Positions 43,725 through 55,237 of a DNA stretch of 64,000 nucleotides are shown here, piece by piece. Both the position numbers and the translations under genes were made by a program. The notes under the pieces are model-generated. The model was not told where the DNA came from. It did not search any database and saw only the letters and a program-made list of their open reading frames with translations. This stretch comes from Pisolithus tinctorius (Eukaryota; Basidiomycota; Agaricomycetes; Boletales; Pisolithaceae). Location: the NCBI GenBank assembly GCA_024663395.1, contig JANFAH010000011.1, forward strand, positions 930,001-994,000, read 5' to 3'. The number at the start of each line of letters is the position of its first letter. Within the stretch, counting starts at the first letter, position 1.

Positions 43725-46164
43725 TAGAGGATCGGGTCTCCACTGGCTACATTTACAATAAGTTTTCTGTTTTAGGTGTTGACAATCTCTCTACCGAGCA
43801 GGATATATTTAACTTGGAGATTACTGTACCATCTGGAGAGGTGACCCCAGTGGGTGCAGCCGCAGATGTAAAACTATTGGTGCTTAATTCCTCTTGTGAT
43901 AAAAATAAAAAGAACATGCCTACCCAGAAAACAAAAGAAACCCCGAAGGTAAGAACAGCGGATCCAAAGGCCGAGTTGGAGTTAGAAGTAGTATTGGAAG
44001 GGCGAGAAAAGAGGTGGGATGTAAAGGCATTAGTGGATTCGGGAGCCAACAATACCTTTTTGGATAAAAAGTGGGCCGATGAAAATGACATCCTGTTGAT
44101 CAAGCTTGGTCGGCCTGTTGCTGTCCTCAACGTTGATGGGACCCTTAACGTGGCAGGTAACATCATGCATGTTGCCTCCCTTGTTATGAACTATCAAGGA
44201 CACTGAGAGTCTGTCTGGGCTCAGGTCACCACGCTCGGCATGCATCCCCTCATACTTGGCTACACCTGGCTATGAAAGCATAATCCAGAAGTGTGTTGGG
44301 AAACCAAACAGGTGAAGTTGTCCTGCTGTCCTCGTGAGTGTCATGATCTCGCCCCAAGGACAAGAGCAGAAAGGATAGCAGAGGAACAGGAGGCACAGGA
44401 CATGGAATATCTCTATCCAAAACTCTGCTCCACCAGGGTTCGAACCAGTACTACCGAGGAGCTCGTCCCAAAGGAGTACCATCAATACCTAAAGGTCTTC
44501 TCAAAGGAAAAGTCGGAAAGGATGCCACTCCATAAATCATGGGATCATGCCATCAACCTCAAGGAAAGCTTCACTCCCAAGCGTGGTCGCCTTATTCTGC
44601 TTTCCATTGAAGAACAGAAGGAGGTGTTGGATTTCCTGGAGGACCAACTGTGTAAAGGATACATATGCCCCTCGAAGTCACCACAGACCTCCCCTGTCTT
44701 CTTTGTCCCAAAGAAAGATGGAAAGAAACGCATGGTACAGGACTACCGATATCTTAATGAACACACCGTTAAGAACACATACCCTCTTCCCCTCATCTCT
44801 CAGCTTGTCGATAAGCTCAAGGGCTGTAAGCTCTTCACCAAGATGGATCTCCAATGGGGATACAACAATGTTCGCATAAAGGAAGGAGACGAGTGGAAGG
44901 CTGCCTTCGTCACCCATAAGGGGGCATACGAACCACTGGTCATGTACTTTGGTCTCTGCAACTCACCATCTACCTTCCAGAACATGATGAATGACATCTT
45001 CAGTGACATGGAGGATGCCCTCGTAGTCTATATCAACGACCTGATGATCTTCACAAAAACGGATGATGAAAAGGAACATGACAGGGTTGTCCTGGAGGTG
45101 TTGAGAAGGTTAGAGGAGAATGACCTCTTCGTCAAACCAGAGAAATGCTTCTTCAAGCAAAAGCAGGTAGAGTTCCTAGGCATGGTGGTTGGAACCGAAG
45201 GGGTCAGCATGGACAAGAGCAAGGTCAAGGCCATAACCAAGTGGCCAGTTCCTACAAAGGTCCGCTCGGTACGAGCCTTCTTGGGGTTGGCGAACTTCTA
45301 TCGCCATTTCATCAAGGACTTCGCACAGATCGCTCATCCACTCAATGACCTCACAAGAAAAGACCAACTCTGGACTTGGGGCCCCCGAGAACAACAGGCC
45401 TTCGATGCTTTGAAAGTTGCCTTCACCACCACTCCCATCCTTGCCTTTCCGGATCAAGATAGAGAGTTCCGCCTAGAAACAGATGCCTCAGACTTTGCCA
45501 CTGGAGCCGTGCTCTCTGTAAAATGTGATGACAATCTCTGGCGACCCGTCGCCTTCTACTCCCATTCCATGTCTCCTCCCAAACGAAACTACCAGGTCTT
45601 TGATAAAGAGATGCTGGCCATAATCTGTGCGCTGGAGACATGGTGACATTACCTTGAGGCGACCCCTTATCAGTTCAAGGTCTGGATGGATCACTCAAAC
45701 CTCCAGTACTTCACAAAAGCACAAAATCTAGATCGTCGCCAGGCATGATGGGCCCAGTATCTGTCTAGGTTCAACCATAAGTTGGTGTACAAACCTGGCC
45801 CCTCAATGGCTAAGGCAGATGCCCTTTTGCGATGAGAAGATCATGAACCAGAAAAGGGGTCGGATAATCAAGGGGTTACGTTACTCGACCCCTCTAGAGT
45901 GGCAACTGCCTTGGTAGTAGGAGAGGATGCTGATCTTGTCGTTGCTCTGAAGTCCGCCTCCTCGGTGACACCACAACCAGAAGGCTCCACCCTCAAAGAA
46001 GGACTGTACGTTTATCAGGGAAAGGTATATGTCCCACCCACTGTCAGAATTCACTGTCTTGAAAAGCATCATGACACCCCATTTGCAGGACACCCTGGGT
46101 GGAAGAAAACTCTGGAGCTTGTCTCCCACAACTATGTTTGGCCTGGAATGACTGCTGCTGTTAG
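43713..46164 (+). pseudogene. B1 pol, 5' part: protease, reverse transcriptase, RNase H, integrase N terminus
   Basis: The protease keeps the D-S-G triad (VKALVDSGANNTFLDKKW). RT motifs are VFFVPKKDGKKRMVQDYRYL and FGLCNSPSTFQNMMNDIF. The catalytic box reads YIND, with the first catalytic Asp changed. RNase H reads FRLETDASDFATGAVLSVKC and FDKEMLAIICALETW. The integrase HHCC region (HHDTPFAGHPGWKKTLELVS) runs up to the B2 insertion. TGA stops lie near 44,204, 44,273, 45,644 and 45,746. The first two sit where B2 has CGA. Confidence 0.85.
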
Positions 46165-46558
46165 TGTTACGATACATACTCTTTTCCTTTCTTCTCCTTT
46201 CTTTTCATCTTATCTAATCTTTTCATCTTATCTTATCTCTTGGTCTTGGTCTGGCCTCTGGCCTAGGCCTCGCCTCACCTTCACTGTGCTTCCCCCTTCT
46301 AGTACGTTCCGCTTCACTATGATATCATTATGACATCACCATGATGTTGTGGACCTCATGTATACCTCATCGTTACCTCATGTACTATAGTATAAGTATT
46401 GCTGCTCAATCACCCAACTAGCTCTAAGCTAGTTCATTTGGGTCTTCGAGTCCTAAAGCCGCCTGCTTCTAAACCGTCTCCTCTTCTTTCTCCCTTCTCT
46501 CTTCTGTTGGTTCTTGGTGCGAGCCTACAACAAACCCTGTTGTTTAGGTCTTGTCACA
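46165..46558 (+). repeat. 5' LTR of B2 (L2)
   Basis: 394 bp, TGTTACGATAC...TCACA. It differs from its partner at 53,174 mainly by C/T and G/A transitions. Confidence 0.9.
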
Positions 46559-47736
46559 CTTGAACTAGCTTCTTATTGTTGTACCCTCGCACCGTCCATC
46601 ACCATTCCTCATTTCCTCCGCAAAGGCTCATGGGTGTACTCACCAAGTCCCCCAGCCTCAGAACCCGACCCAAACCTTTACGTCCCATACATCCCTGAGC
46701 GCCGCTTGCTCACCCTGCTCTTTGACCACAACCTTTACTCCCTTCTGCCACCCCCCTCTTACCCTTTCTCCATCGAATCTGTCTTCCCTTGTTCACTCCC
46801 TGCTGAACCACAGCAGCCCCATTACAACCTCTGCCCCCGTCACACCCTAAGACGTCCAGACTGCTATGGAAGGCATCCAGGACCAGCTCACCGACCCCCG
46901 CGACACTCTTGACACTCTTCGAGACGAAAACTACTGATTAAGCAACAAGCTAAGAGACGCTCAAGGAACAATCACGACCATCGAGGGTCAGCGTAATCAG
47001 TGGAATGCCCTCCCCGCAGATGTAATCCAGAGGAGGATAGAAGTGATGGCCGACCCAGGGCAGTACGCTGGTGATTGTGCTAAATTTTCAGAATGGTGGG
47101 TCAAGATGAAGGTATGGGTCGCACAGAATAGGACCGCCCTGCCAACCGCCCAAGACAAGTGTACCGCGGTATGGTCCCACATGACTGGACCTGTAGCAGG
47201 AAGGTTTGCTCAGGCCAAGTTCTCCCTTGCCATTGTCACCGGAGTATGGCCTGATACAGCCGAAATGATCAAGGATATCGACAGGTTCTTTGCCCCTCAA
47301 ACTGACGTAGAGTGGGCCAAAGCTCAGATGCGCACTATGCGCCAAGGAAACTCTTGCTATGAGGAGTTTTATGCAAAGTTTGAATCCCTGAAGGTACAAG
47401 GGCGGGTTACCGACGAAACTGCTGACTTCCTGTTGGAAAACGCTGTCCACCCTGCCATCGTAAAGGAAGCCCTAAGGAGGGGATATACAGTGGCTCAAAA
47501 AACTGACTGCATGTTTGTATGTTTTACATTAGTTATGACTAAACACAATAACCCCTCACCCTAGCCCTAAACCATGAGTGTATGAAATAGGGTACTGACT
47601 CTTGACTTTCTATTGGTCCATGAATCAAGTGATTTGGATAGGAATTGATAGAATAGCAGCCATTTGAAAATGACATGTCATGCGGTCAGTTTTTTGACTT
47701 TAAGTTTTGATTACATAGTTTTGAATTTAACAAAGT

Positions 47737-48042
47737 TTAAAATGCTGTGAGGTGCTTACCAATGCTTACATGGTATATCACATGGTCTATTTGATGATTT
47801 GTCATCATACAAACAAAGCCAAATAATGAATTGGGACCATCAAGGCTCCCTCTTCTACCCCAACTCATGAAACCATCCTCCTGGTCCATCTGGGCCATTT
47901 TCTCAGAGTAATCCCCATAAATATTGGTGCCCACTACAGTAATGTCATCAGGGTATATGTCCAACACAATCAAACCCTTAAAAAATCTGCTTTCAGTCAT
48001 CCCTGTGCTGTTTCCCCCACCCATACCTGATATGTTCTGCAA
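47737..48042 (-). CDS. 101-codon ORF in the left foldback arm
   Basis: This frame is identical in translation to the ORF at 48,509-48,814 in the other arm. It starts MQNISGMGGGNSTGMTESRF and includes LIVLDIYPDDITVVGTNIYG. I recognise no family. It may be part of a captured or ancestral gene, or a chance frame preserved because both arms are copies. Confidence 0.3.
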   Translation of the reverse strand: MQNISGMGGGNSTGMTESRFFKGLIVLDIYPDDITVVGTNIYGDYSEKMAQMDQEDGFMSWGRRGSLDGPNSLFGFVCMMTNHQIDHVIYHVSIGKHLTAF

Positions 48043-48508
48043 TTAATCAGTACTGAGACAGCTGGAAATGCCATGGAGGTCAATCTGGCACATCAGAAAA
48101 TGATGAACAAACAAAACACCTTCTAACCTGTACATTTTCACCACAGTACAATTAGTTTCAATGCTGGGGTGAGACAAAACATTCCTGTGCACTTCAGGTG
48201 GCATGGGAAGCATGGCTAGACCATGCTCTCAGCTGACTGTGGATGACTGGGGATGGGTGATTTGGTCACATAAGACCATAGGTAATACCCAGGCCTAGAT
48301 GGATTGATGGAATCTCCTTCCTAGCAGTTCAGTGGACTATCCCCCCCAGGGCACCTGGACTGTAATGAAGGTTTTCAGCTCACCCTAGCCCTCAACCCAG
48401 CACCCTTGAGGTGGAAACCCACCAGATAGATGTCATTGGATTGTTGGTCATGTTTTAAAGTGCCAGATTAACCATCATGGCTTTTTCAACATTCTCAGTA
48501 TTGATTAG

Positions 48509-48814
48509 TTGCAGAACATATCAGGTATGGGTGGGGGAAACAGCACAGGGATGACTGAAAGCAGATTTTTTAAGGGTTTGATTGTGTTGGACATATACCC
48601 TGATGACATTACTGTAGTGGGCACCAATATTTATGGGGATTACTCTGAGAAAATGGCCCAGATGGACCAGGAGGATGGTTTCATGAGTTGGGGTAGAAGA
48701 GGGAGCCTTGATGGTCCCAATTCATTATTTGGCTTTGTTTGTATGATGACAAATCATCAAATAGACCATGTGATATACCATGTAAGCATTGGTAAGCACC
48801 TCACAGCATTTTAA
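48509..48814 (+). CDS. 101-codon ORF in the right foldback arm
   Basis: This is the mirror copy of the ORF at 47,737-48,042, with the same amino-acid sequence throughout. Both point outward from the centre toward the element ends. Codon-level conservation between the arms cannot show selection, because the DNA itself is identical. Confidence 0.3.
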   Translation: MQNISGMGGGNSTGMTESRFFKGLIVLDIYPDDITVVGTNIYGDYSEKMAQMDQEDGFMSWGRRGSLDGPNSLFGFVCMMTNHQIDHVIYHVSIGKHLTAF

Positions 48815-49480
48815 ACTTTGTTAAATTCAAAACTATGTAATCAAAACTTAAAGTCAAAAAACTGACCGCATGACATGTCATTTTCAAATGGCTGCTATTC
48901 TATCAATTCCTATCCAAATCACTTGATTCATGGACCAATAGAAAGTCAAGAGTCAGTACCCTATTTCATACACTCATGGTTTAGGGCTAGGGTGAGGGGT
49001 TATTGTGTTTAGTCATAACTAATGTAAAACATACAAACATGCAGTCAGTTTTTTGAGCCACTGTACTCAAGGCAACTACCTCCAAATGACCGTCGCCTTT
49101 CGAGAAGCCGCCCTAGCTAGGGATCGCTTCAAACTCCTCTACAATCACTATCCTGACGAACCCGCTCCCCGTTCCTCCTATAATCGCCCCTCGTACTCCC
49201 CCCGCTTCACTCCTACTGGCACCCAGCCCAGTTGTGGCGCCCCTATGGAAATTGGTGCTGCTCGCTTCCCCCCTCGCCCTGTCCCTCCCCATATCAAGTG
49301 TTTCGACTGCCAAGGGAATCACTATAAACGTGACTGCCCCCGCACCAAGGGAAAGGGGTCTGCTAAACCCAGCATATGGGAGGTGACTCAAGAGGCACAA
49401 GAGTCCGCCCTCCATCAGATGTCGTTCAAAGAAATGCAGGCCTTCTTTTACGACAAGCAGGTTAATGAGATGAAGGCGCA

Positions 49481-49487
49481 GGGAAAA
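49481..49487 (+). promoter_or_regulatory. Candidate -1 ribosomal frameshift heptamer in B2
   Basis: CAG GGA AAA in the gag frame again gives G_GGA_AAA, 13-20 bases before the gag TAG at 49,500. The -1 frame reads on as VRPVEDQVSTGYVYNKF into protease. Confidence 0.6.
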
Positions 49488-52400
49488 GGGTTCGGCCAGT
49501 AGAGGATCAGGTCTCCACTGGCTACGTTTACAATAAGTTTTCTGTCTTAGGCATTGACAATCTCTCTACCAAGCAGGATATATTTAACTCGGAGACTACT
49601 GTATCATCTGAAGAGGTGACCCCAGTGGGCGTGGCCGCAGATGTAAAACTACCGGTGCTTAATTCCTCTTGCGATAAAAATAAAAACACACCTATCCTGA
49701 AAACTAAAGAAACCCCGAAAATAAGGACAGCAGATCCAAAGGCCGAACTGGAGTTGGAAGTGGTGTTGGAAGGAAGAGAAAAGAAGTGGAATGTAAAAGC
49801 GCTGGTGGACTCAGGAGCCAACGATACCTTCTTGGACAAGAAATGGGCCAATGAAAATAATGTTCCCCTGATCAAGCTTGGTCAACCCGTTGCTGTCCTC
49901 AATGTCGATGGAACCCCTAATGTGGCTGGTAACATCACACATGTCGCCTCTCTTGTCATGAACTATCAAGGACATCGAGAGTCCATCTGGGCCCAGGTCA
50001 CCATGCTCGGGACACATCCTCTCATACTCGGGTACACTTGGTTACGAAAGCACAATCCAGAGGTGTGTTGGGAAACCAAGCAGGTAAAGTTGTCCCGCTG
50101 TCCCCATGAGTGTCATGACCTCGCTCCAAGGACGAGAGCAGAAAGGCTGGCAGAAGAACAAGAAGCACAGGATATGGAGTACCTCTATCCGAAGCTTCGC
50201 TCCACCAGGGTTCGGGTTGGGACTACCGAGGAACTTGTCCCGAGGGAGTATCATCAGTACCTGAAGGTCTTCTCCAAGGAAGAGTCAGAGAGAATGCCAC
50301 TTCGCAAGCCGTGGGATCACGCCATTGACCTCAAGGAGACCTTCACCCCAAGGCAGGGCCGCCTCATCCCACTCTCTGTCGAAGAACAGAAAGAGGTGTC
50401 GGATTTCCTCAAAGATCAGCTGCATAAAGGATATATCCATCCCTCGAAATCCCCTCAAACCTCCCCTGTCTTCTTCGTTCCCAAAAAGGATGGGAAGAAA
50501 TGCATGGTTCAGGACTACCGATACCTGAACGAACACACAGTCAAAAATGCGTATCCTCTCCCCCTCATCTCCCAGCTCGTCGATAAACTAAAGGGCTGCA
50601 AACTCTTCACCAAGATGGACCTCCGATGGGGATACAACAACGTTCGTGTCAAAGAAGGAGACAAGTGGAAAGCTGCCTTTGTCACCCATAAAGGGGCTTA
50701 TGAACCATTGGTCATGTACTTTGGCCTTTGCAACTCGCCATCTACCTTCCAAAACATGATGAACGACATCTTTGGTGACATGGAGGACATCCTTGTGGTC
50801 TATATCGACAATCTGATGATCTTCACGAAGATGGACGATGAAGAGGAGCATGACAGGATCGTCCTGGAGGTGTTGAGGAGGCTAGAAGAAAACAACCTTT
50901 TCCTCAAACCAGAGAAGTGCTTCTTCAAGCAAAAACAGGTGGAGTTTCTGGGCATGGTGGTTGGAACTGAGGGAGTCAGCATGGATGAGAGCAAGGTCAA
51001 AGCCATAACCGAATGGCCAGTCCCTACGAAGGTCCACTCAGTACGAGCCTTCTTGGGACTAGCAAACTTCTATCGCTGCTTCATCAAGAACTTTGCACAG
51101 GTCGCTCGACCCCTCAATGACCTCACAAGAAAGGACCAACTCTGGACCTGGGGCCCTTGAGAACAACAAGCCTTCGATGCCTTGAAACTCGCCTTCACCA
51201 CTGCCCCTGTCCTGGCGTTTCCAGATCAGGACAGGGAGTTTCGTCTAGAGACCGACACCTCAAACTTTGCTACCAGTGCCGTCTTATCTGTGAAGTGCGA
51301 AGATGACCTCTGGCGACCCATCGCCTTTTACTCCCATTCCATGTCTCCCCCTGAGCGAAACTACCAGGTCTTCGATAAGGAGATGCTGGCCATAATCCGG
51401 GCTTTGGAAACATGGCAGCACTATCTTGAGGCCACCCCTTATCAGTTTGAAGTCTGGACAGACCACTCAAATCTCCAGTACTTCATGAAAGCACAAAATC
51501 TAGACCATCGTCAGGCACATTGGGCCCAGTACCTCTCCCGGTTCAACTACAAACTGGTGTATAAACCTGGCTCCTCAATGGCCAAAGCTGATGCCCTCTC
51601 AAGGAGAGAGGATCACGAACCTGAGAAGGGGTCAGACAATCAAGGGGTCACACTCTTGGATTCCTCCAGGATAGCCACCACTTTGTTAATTGGAGAGGAT
51701 GTGGACCTCATCGCCACCTTGAAGTCTACCTCCCTGGAGACACCACAACCAGAGGGGTCTGCCCTTCGTGAAGGCCTGTATGTCTGTGAAGGAAAGATCT
51801 ATGTTCCCCCTGCAGCCAGGATTTACACCCTGGAGAAACACCATGATACCCTGCTTGCTGGTCACCCTGGTTGGAAGAAAACTCTGGAGCTCATTTCCTG
51901 CAACTATGTCTGGCCAGGAATGACTGCCACCATTGCCAGATGGCTAAAAGTTCTAGGACCTCCCCTGCAGGAAAACTCCTTCCAAACCCTGTCCCAGAAT
52001 GTCCTTGGACCGACATCTCAGTCAATTTCATGGAGCTACCAGAAGCACAGGGTTTCGATAATGTCATGGTGGTGGTGGACAGGTTCTTGAAGGAAGTGGT
52101 CTTCGCCCCCACTACCAAGGACGTTTCCTCACTACAAACAGCAGAACTCTTCCATGACCATGTGTGGACCCAGCATGGGCTACCCTCCTCTGTTATCTCG
52201 GATCATGGTCCCCAGTTTGCCAGCGCGTTCACTGCTGAACTCTGCAAAATGCTTGGGGTCAAACCCAAGCTTTCCACTGCCTTTCACCCCCAAACGGATG
52301 GTCAAACAGAGCGTCTTAATCAGGACCTGCAACAGTATCTCCACCTTTTTGTCAATGATCGACAGGGCTCTTGGCCTTCATGGCTTAAGATCACCCAGTT

Positions 52401-53036
52401 CTCCTACAATAACAAGCGACAGGAGTCTACTGGCAGAAGTCCCTTCTCAGTTACTTGTTCCTATACCCCCAGGATGGGTGTAGAACCCTTCCTTTCCAAG
52501 GCAGAGGCTGCTACGGACCATGCCGTTGACCTCACTAAGGTTCTAGAGGACACAAGGAAGGCCTTGGATAAAGCTGCAGATCGGATGAAGGTGTCTGCAG
52601 ATGCATCTCACTCTGACGCTCCCCCCTACTCGGTTGGCGACATGGTTTGGCTGGAAACCTCCTGCATCTCTCTCTCTGGCCACCCTTCCAGGAAACTCAC
52701 AGAATGGTGGATCAGCCCTTACAAGGTTGTTTCGCTCAAACCCAATGCGGTAGAGCTAAAACTTCCCAAAACTCTCAAAATCCATCTGGTTGTTAATGTC
52801 TCCTGGGTCAAACTGTACAAGGGACCTTTGGAAGGGCAGACTGTCACTCGCCCAGGACCAGTGGTGGGACACAAGGGAGATGAAGAGTTTGAGGTGGACT
52901 ATATCACTGATTCTCGCCTGAAACGGAACAGACTTGAATACCTTGTCCATTGGAAGGGGTATCATGACGAGGACCACACCTGGGAGTCTGAGTCTGCCTT
53001 GAAGTCCGCCCCTAGCGCTGTCAGGGACTTCCATCC
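49488..53036 (+). pseudogene. B2 pol: protease, RT, RNase H, integrase, chromodomain
   Basis: The protease has VKALVDSGANDTFLDKKW. The RT box reads YIDN where YIDD is expected. One TGA at 51,158 (after LWTWGP) replaces the CGA present in B1. RNase H keeps FDKEMLAIIRALETWQHYLE. The integrase lost about 28 bp near 51,931, removing the first Cys of the HHCC finger and shifting the frame. The core keeps DISVNFMELPEAQG, SVISDHGPQFAS and HPQTDGQTERLNQDLQQYLH. The chromodomain (EYLVHWKGYHDEDHTWESES) ends near 53,030. The frame then stays open into the LTR because the stop seen in B1 is missing. Confidence 0.85.
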
Positions 53037-53173
53037 CTGTAACCCTTCTGCCCTTGAAAACTCTGTGGCATGGACTCTTCCCTCTTTTCCTCCCTCTTCA
53101 AACCCCTGGAAAACTTTACTGACACTGTCCCTACCTTTAATCGCCTGGAAGTCGATTTCTAAGGAGGGGATAG

Positions 53174-53567
53174 TGTTACGATACATACTCTTTTCCTTTC
53201 TTCTCCTTTCTTTTCATCTTATCTAATCTTTTCATCTTATCTTATCTCTTGGTCTCGGTCCAGCCTCTGGCCTAGGCCTTGCCTCACCTTCACCATGCTT
53301 CCCCCTTCTAGTATGTTCCACTTCACTATGATATCATTATGACATCACCATGATGTTGTGGACCTCATGTATACCTCACCATTACCTCATGTACTATAGT
53401 ATAAGTATTGCTGCTCAATCACCCAACTAGCTCTAAGCTAGTTCATTTGGGTCTTCGAGTCCTAAAGCCGCCTGCTTCTAAACCATCTCCTCTTCTTTCT
53501 CCCTTCTCTCTTCTGTTGGTTCTTGGTGTGAGCCTACAACAAACCCTGTTGTTTAGGTCTCATCACA
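53174..53567 (+). repeat. 3' LTR of B2 (L3)
   Basis: 394 bp, preceded by AAGGAGGGGATAG (polypurine tract) and followed by the GTTAG target duplication. Confidence 0.9.
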
Positions 53568-53572
53568 GTTAG

Positions 53573-54704
53573 AGACTATGTCTCGGCGTGCCACCGTTGT
53601 CAAATGGCTAAAAGCTCTAGGACTCCTCCAGCAGGGAAGCTTCTTCCAAACCCTGTCCCAGAGCATCCTTGGACTGACATCTCAGTTGACTTCATGGAGC
53701 TACTGGAAGCACAAGGCTTCAACAATGTCATGGTGGTGGTAGACAGGTTCTCAAAGGAGGTGGTCTTTGCCCCTACTGTCAAGGAGGTGTCTTTGCTACA
53801 GACAGCAGAACTCTTCTGCGACCATGTCTGGACTCAGCATGGCTTACCATCCTCCGTCATCTCTGATTGCAGTCCCCAGTTTGCCAGCGTGTTCACCACT
53901 GAGCTCTGCAAAATGCTTGGGGTCAAACCCAAGCTCTCCACCACCTTCCACCCCCAAACAGATGGTCAAACGGAACGCCTTAACCAAGACCTGCAGCAGT
54001 ACCTCCACCTTTTCATCAATGATCGACAGGGCTCTTGGCCTTCGTGGCTTAAAGTTGCCCAGTTCTCCTACAACAACAAGCGACAGGAATCCACTGGCAG
54101 GAGTCCCTTCTCAGTTACTCATTCCTACACCCCCAGAATGGGCGTGGAACCCTTTCTCTCCAAGGCGGAGGCAGCTACGGATCATGCTGCTGACCTCACT
54201 AAGGTTTTGGCAGACACCAAGAAGGCTTTGGATAAGGCTGCAGAACAAATGAAGGTGTCTGCAGACACGTCTCGCTCTGACGCTCCCTCCTACTCGGTTG
54301 GCAACATGGTTTGGTTGGAGACCTCCCGCATCTCTCTCTCTAGCCGCCCCTCCAGGAAACTCACAGAATGGTGGATCGGCCCTTACAGGGTTGTTTCACT
54401 CAAACCCAATGCGGTAGAGTTGAAACTTCCAAAGACCCTCAAAATCCACCTGGTCGTTAATGTTTCTCGAGTGAAACCATATAAAGGACCTTTGGAGGGC
54501 CAAGCTGTCACTCGCCCGGGACTGGTGGTGGGGCATGAAGGTGATGAGGAGTTTGAGGTTGACTATGTCGCTGATTCTCGCCTGAAAAGGAACAGACTTG
54601 AATACCTCATCCATTGGAAGGGATACCATGACGAAGATTGTACCTGGGAACCTGAATCCGCCTTAAAGTCTGCCCCTGGTGCTGTCAGGGACTTCCACTG
54701 TTGA
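53573..54704 (+). pseudogene. B1 pol, 3' part: integrase core and chromodomain
   Basis: Continues B1 after the B2 insertion with RDYVSACHRCQMAKSSRTPP. The core keeps the first Asp (DISVDFMELLEAQG) and the Glu in QTDGQTERLNQ. The second Asp context reads SDCSPQF where SD-RGPQF is usual. The chromodomain is YLIHWKGYHDEDCTWEPESA. The frame ends with TGA at 54,702-54,704. Confidence 0.88.
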
Positions 54705-54838
54705 AATCCTTCTGCCCCTCGGAAACTCCATGGCATGGACTCTTCCCTCTTCTCCTCCCTCTTTAAACCCCTGGAGAACTTTACCGACACTGTCCCTACC
54801 TTCAATCGCCTGGAAGTCGATTTCTAAGGAGGGGATGG

Positions 54839-55232
54839 TGTTACGATACATACTCTTTTCCTTTCTTCTCTTTTCTTTTCGTCTTATCTAATCTTTTTGT
54901 CTTATCTTATCTCTTGATCTCGGTCCGACCTCTGGCCTAGACCTTACCTCACCTTTACCATGCCTTCCCCTTCTAGTACATTCCGCTCCACTATGATATC
55001 ATCATGACATCACTATGATGTCACAGACCTCGTGCATGCCTTGCTGGTGCCTCATGTACTATAGTATAAGTACCATTGCTCAATCACCCAACTAGCTCTA
55101 AGCTAGTTCATTTGGGTCTACGAGTCCTAAGTCTGCCTGCTTCTAAGCCATTCTCCCCTCTTTCTCTCTTTTCTTCTTTGTTGGTTCTTGGTGCGAGCCT
55201 ACAACAAACCCTGATGTTTAGGTCTCATCACA
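54839..55232 (+). repeat. 3' LTR of B1 (L4)
   Basis: 394 bp, preceded by TTTCTAAGGAGGGGATGG and followed by ACACC, the target duplication shared with 41963-41967. Confidence 0.9.
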
Positions 55233-55237
55233 ACACC

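Larger units (their letters stand above)
47488..49063. mobile_element. Foldback-type TIR element, TA target site, arms of about 570 bp (1,576 bp)
   Basis: The ends CAGTGGCTCAAAAAACTGAC are flanked by TA on both sides, as in Tc1/mariner-related elements. The inverted arms, about 47488-48060 and 48491-49063, are identical in every stretch I compared, then diverge into a centre of about 430 bp. The element lies in the gag of B2 and interrupts GGATATAC-TCAAGGC. No DDE transposase is visible, so this copy is non-autonomous. The near-identical arms could fold into a very long hairpin transcript. Confidence 0.88.
46866..49502 (+). pseudogene. B2 gag, split by the foldback element
   Basis: ATG at 46,866 gives MEGIQDQLTDPRDTLDTLRD, then a TGA at 46,935. 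An open capsid segment runs to 47,487. After the insertion gag resumes at 49,064 (TQGNYLQMTVAFREAALARD) and reaches the zinc knuckle CFDCQGNHYKRDC. The stop is TAG at 49,500. Confidence 0.8.
46165..53567 (+). mobile_element. Element B2: second copy of the same chromovirus, inserted in B1 integrase
   Basis: LTRs 46165-46558 and 53174-53567 (394 bp each) are flanked by GTTAG at 46160-46164 and 53568-53572. This places the insertion exactly in the integrase of B1; deleting B2 plus one GTTAG restores B1's reading frame from AAV into RDYVSACHRC. B2 carries gag and pol in the same orientation as B1. It has its own foldback insertion, a premature TGA in gag and in RNase H, and a small integrase deletion. 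Confidence 0.92.
41968..55232 (+). mobile_element. Element B1: Ty3/gypsy chromovirus, outer copy, split by B2
   Basis: LTRs at 41968-42361 and 54839-55232 are 394 bp each, begin TGTTAC and end TCACA. They are flanked by the 5-bp target duplication ACACC (41963-41967 and 55233-55237). Gag and pol run in the plus direction. The integrase is interrupted after 46,164 by the complete B2 element and resumes at 53,573. By eye the two LTRs differ at roughly 4% of positions, nearly all transitions. Confidence 0.9.

Noticed and set aside
47737..48814. Twin 101-codon ORFs as transposase fragments
   Set aside because: No DDE/D motif or helix-turn-helix is visible, and they are identical only because the arms are copies. 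Kept as low-confidence ORFs, not called a transposase.
53027..53226. Extension of B2 pol into its 3' LTR as a real C terminus
   Set aside because: B1 has a stop right after the chromodomain. The extension in B2 reads through the polypurine tract and LTR and has no conserved sequence.
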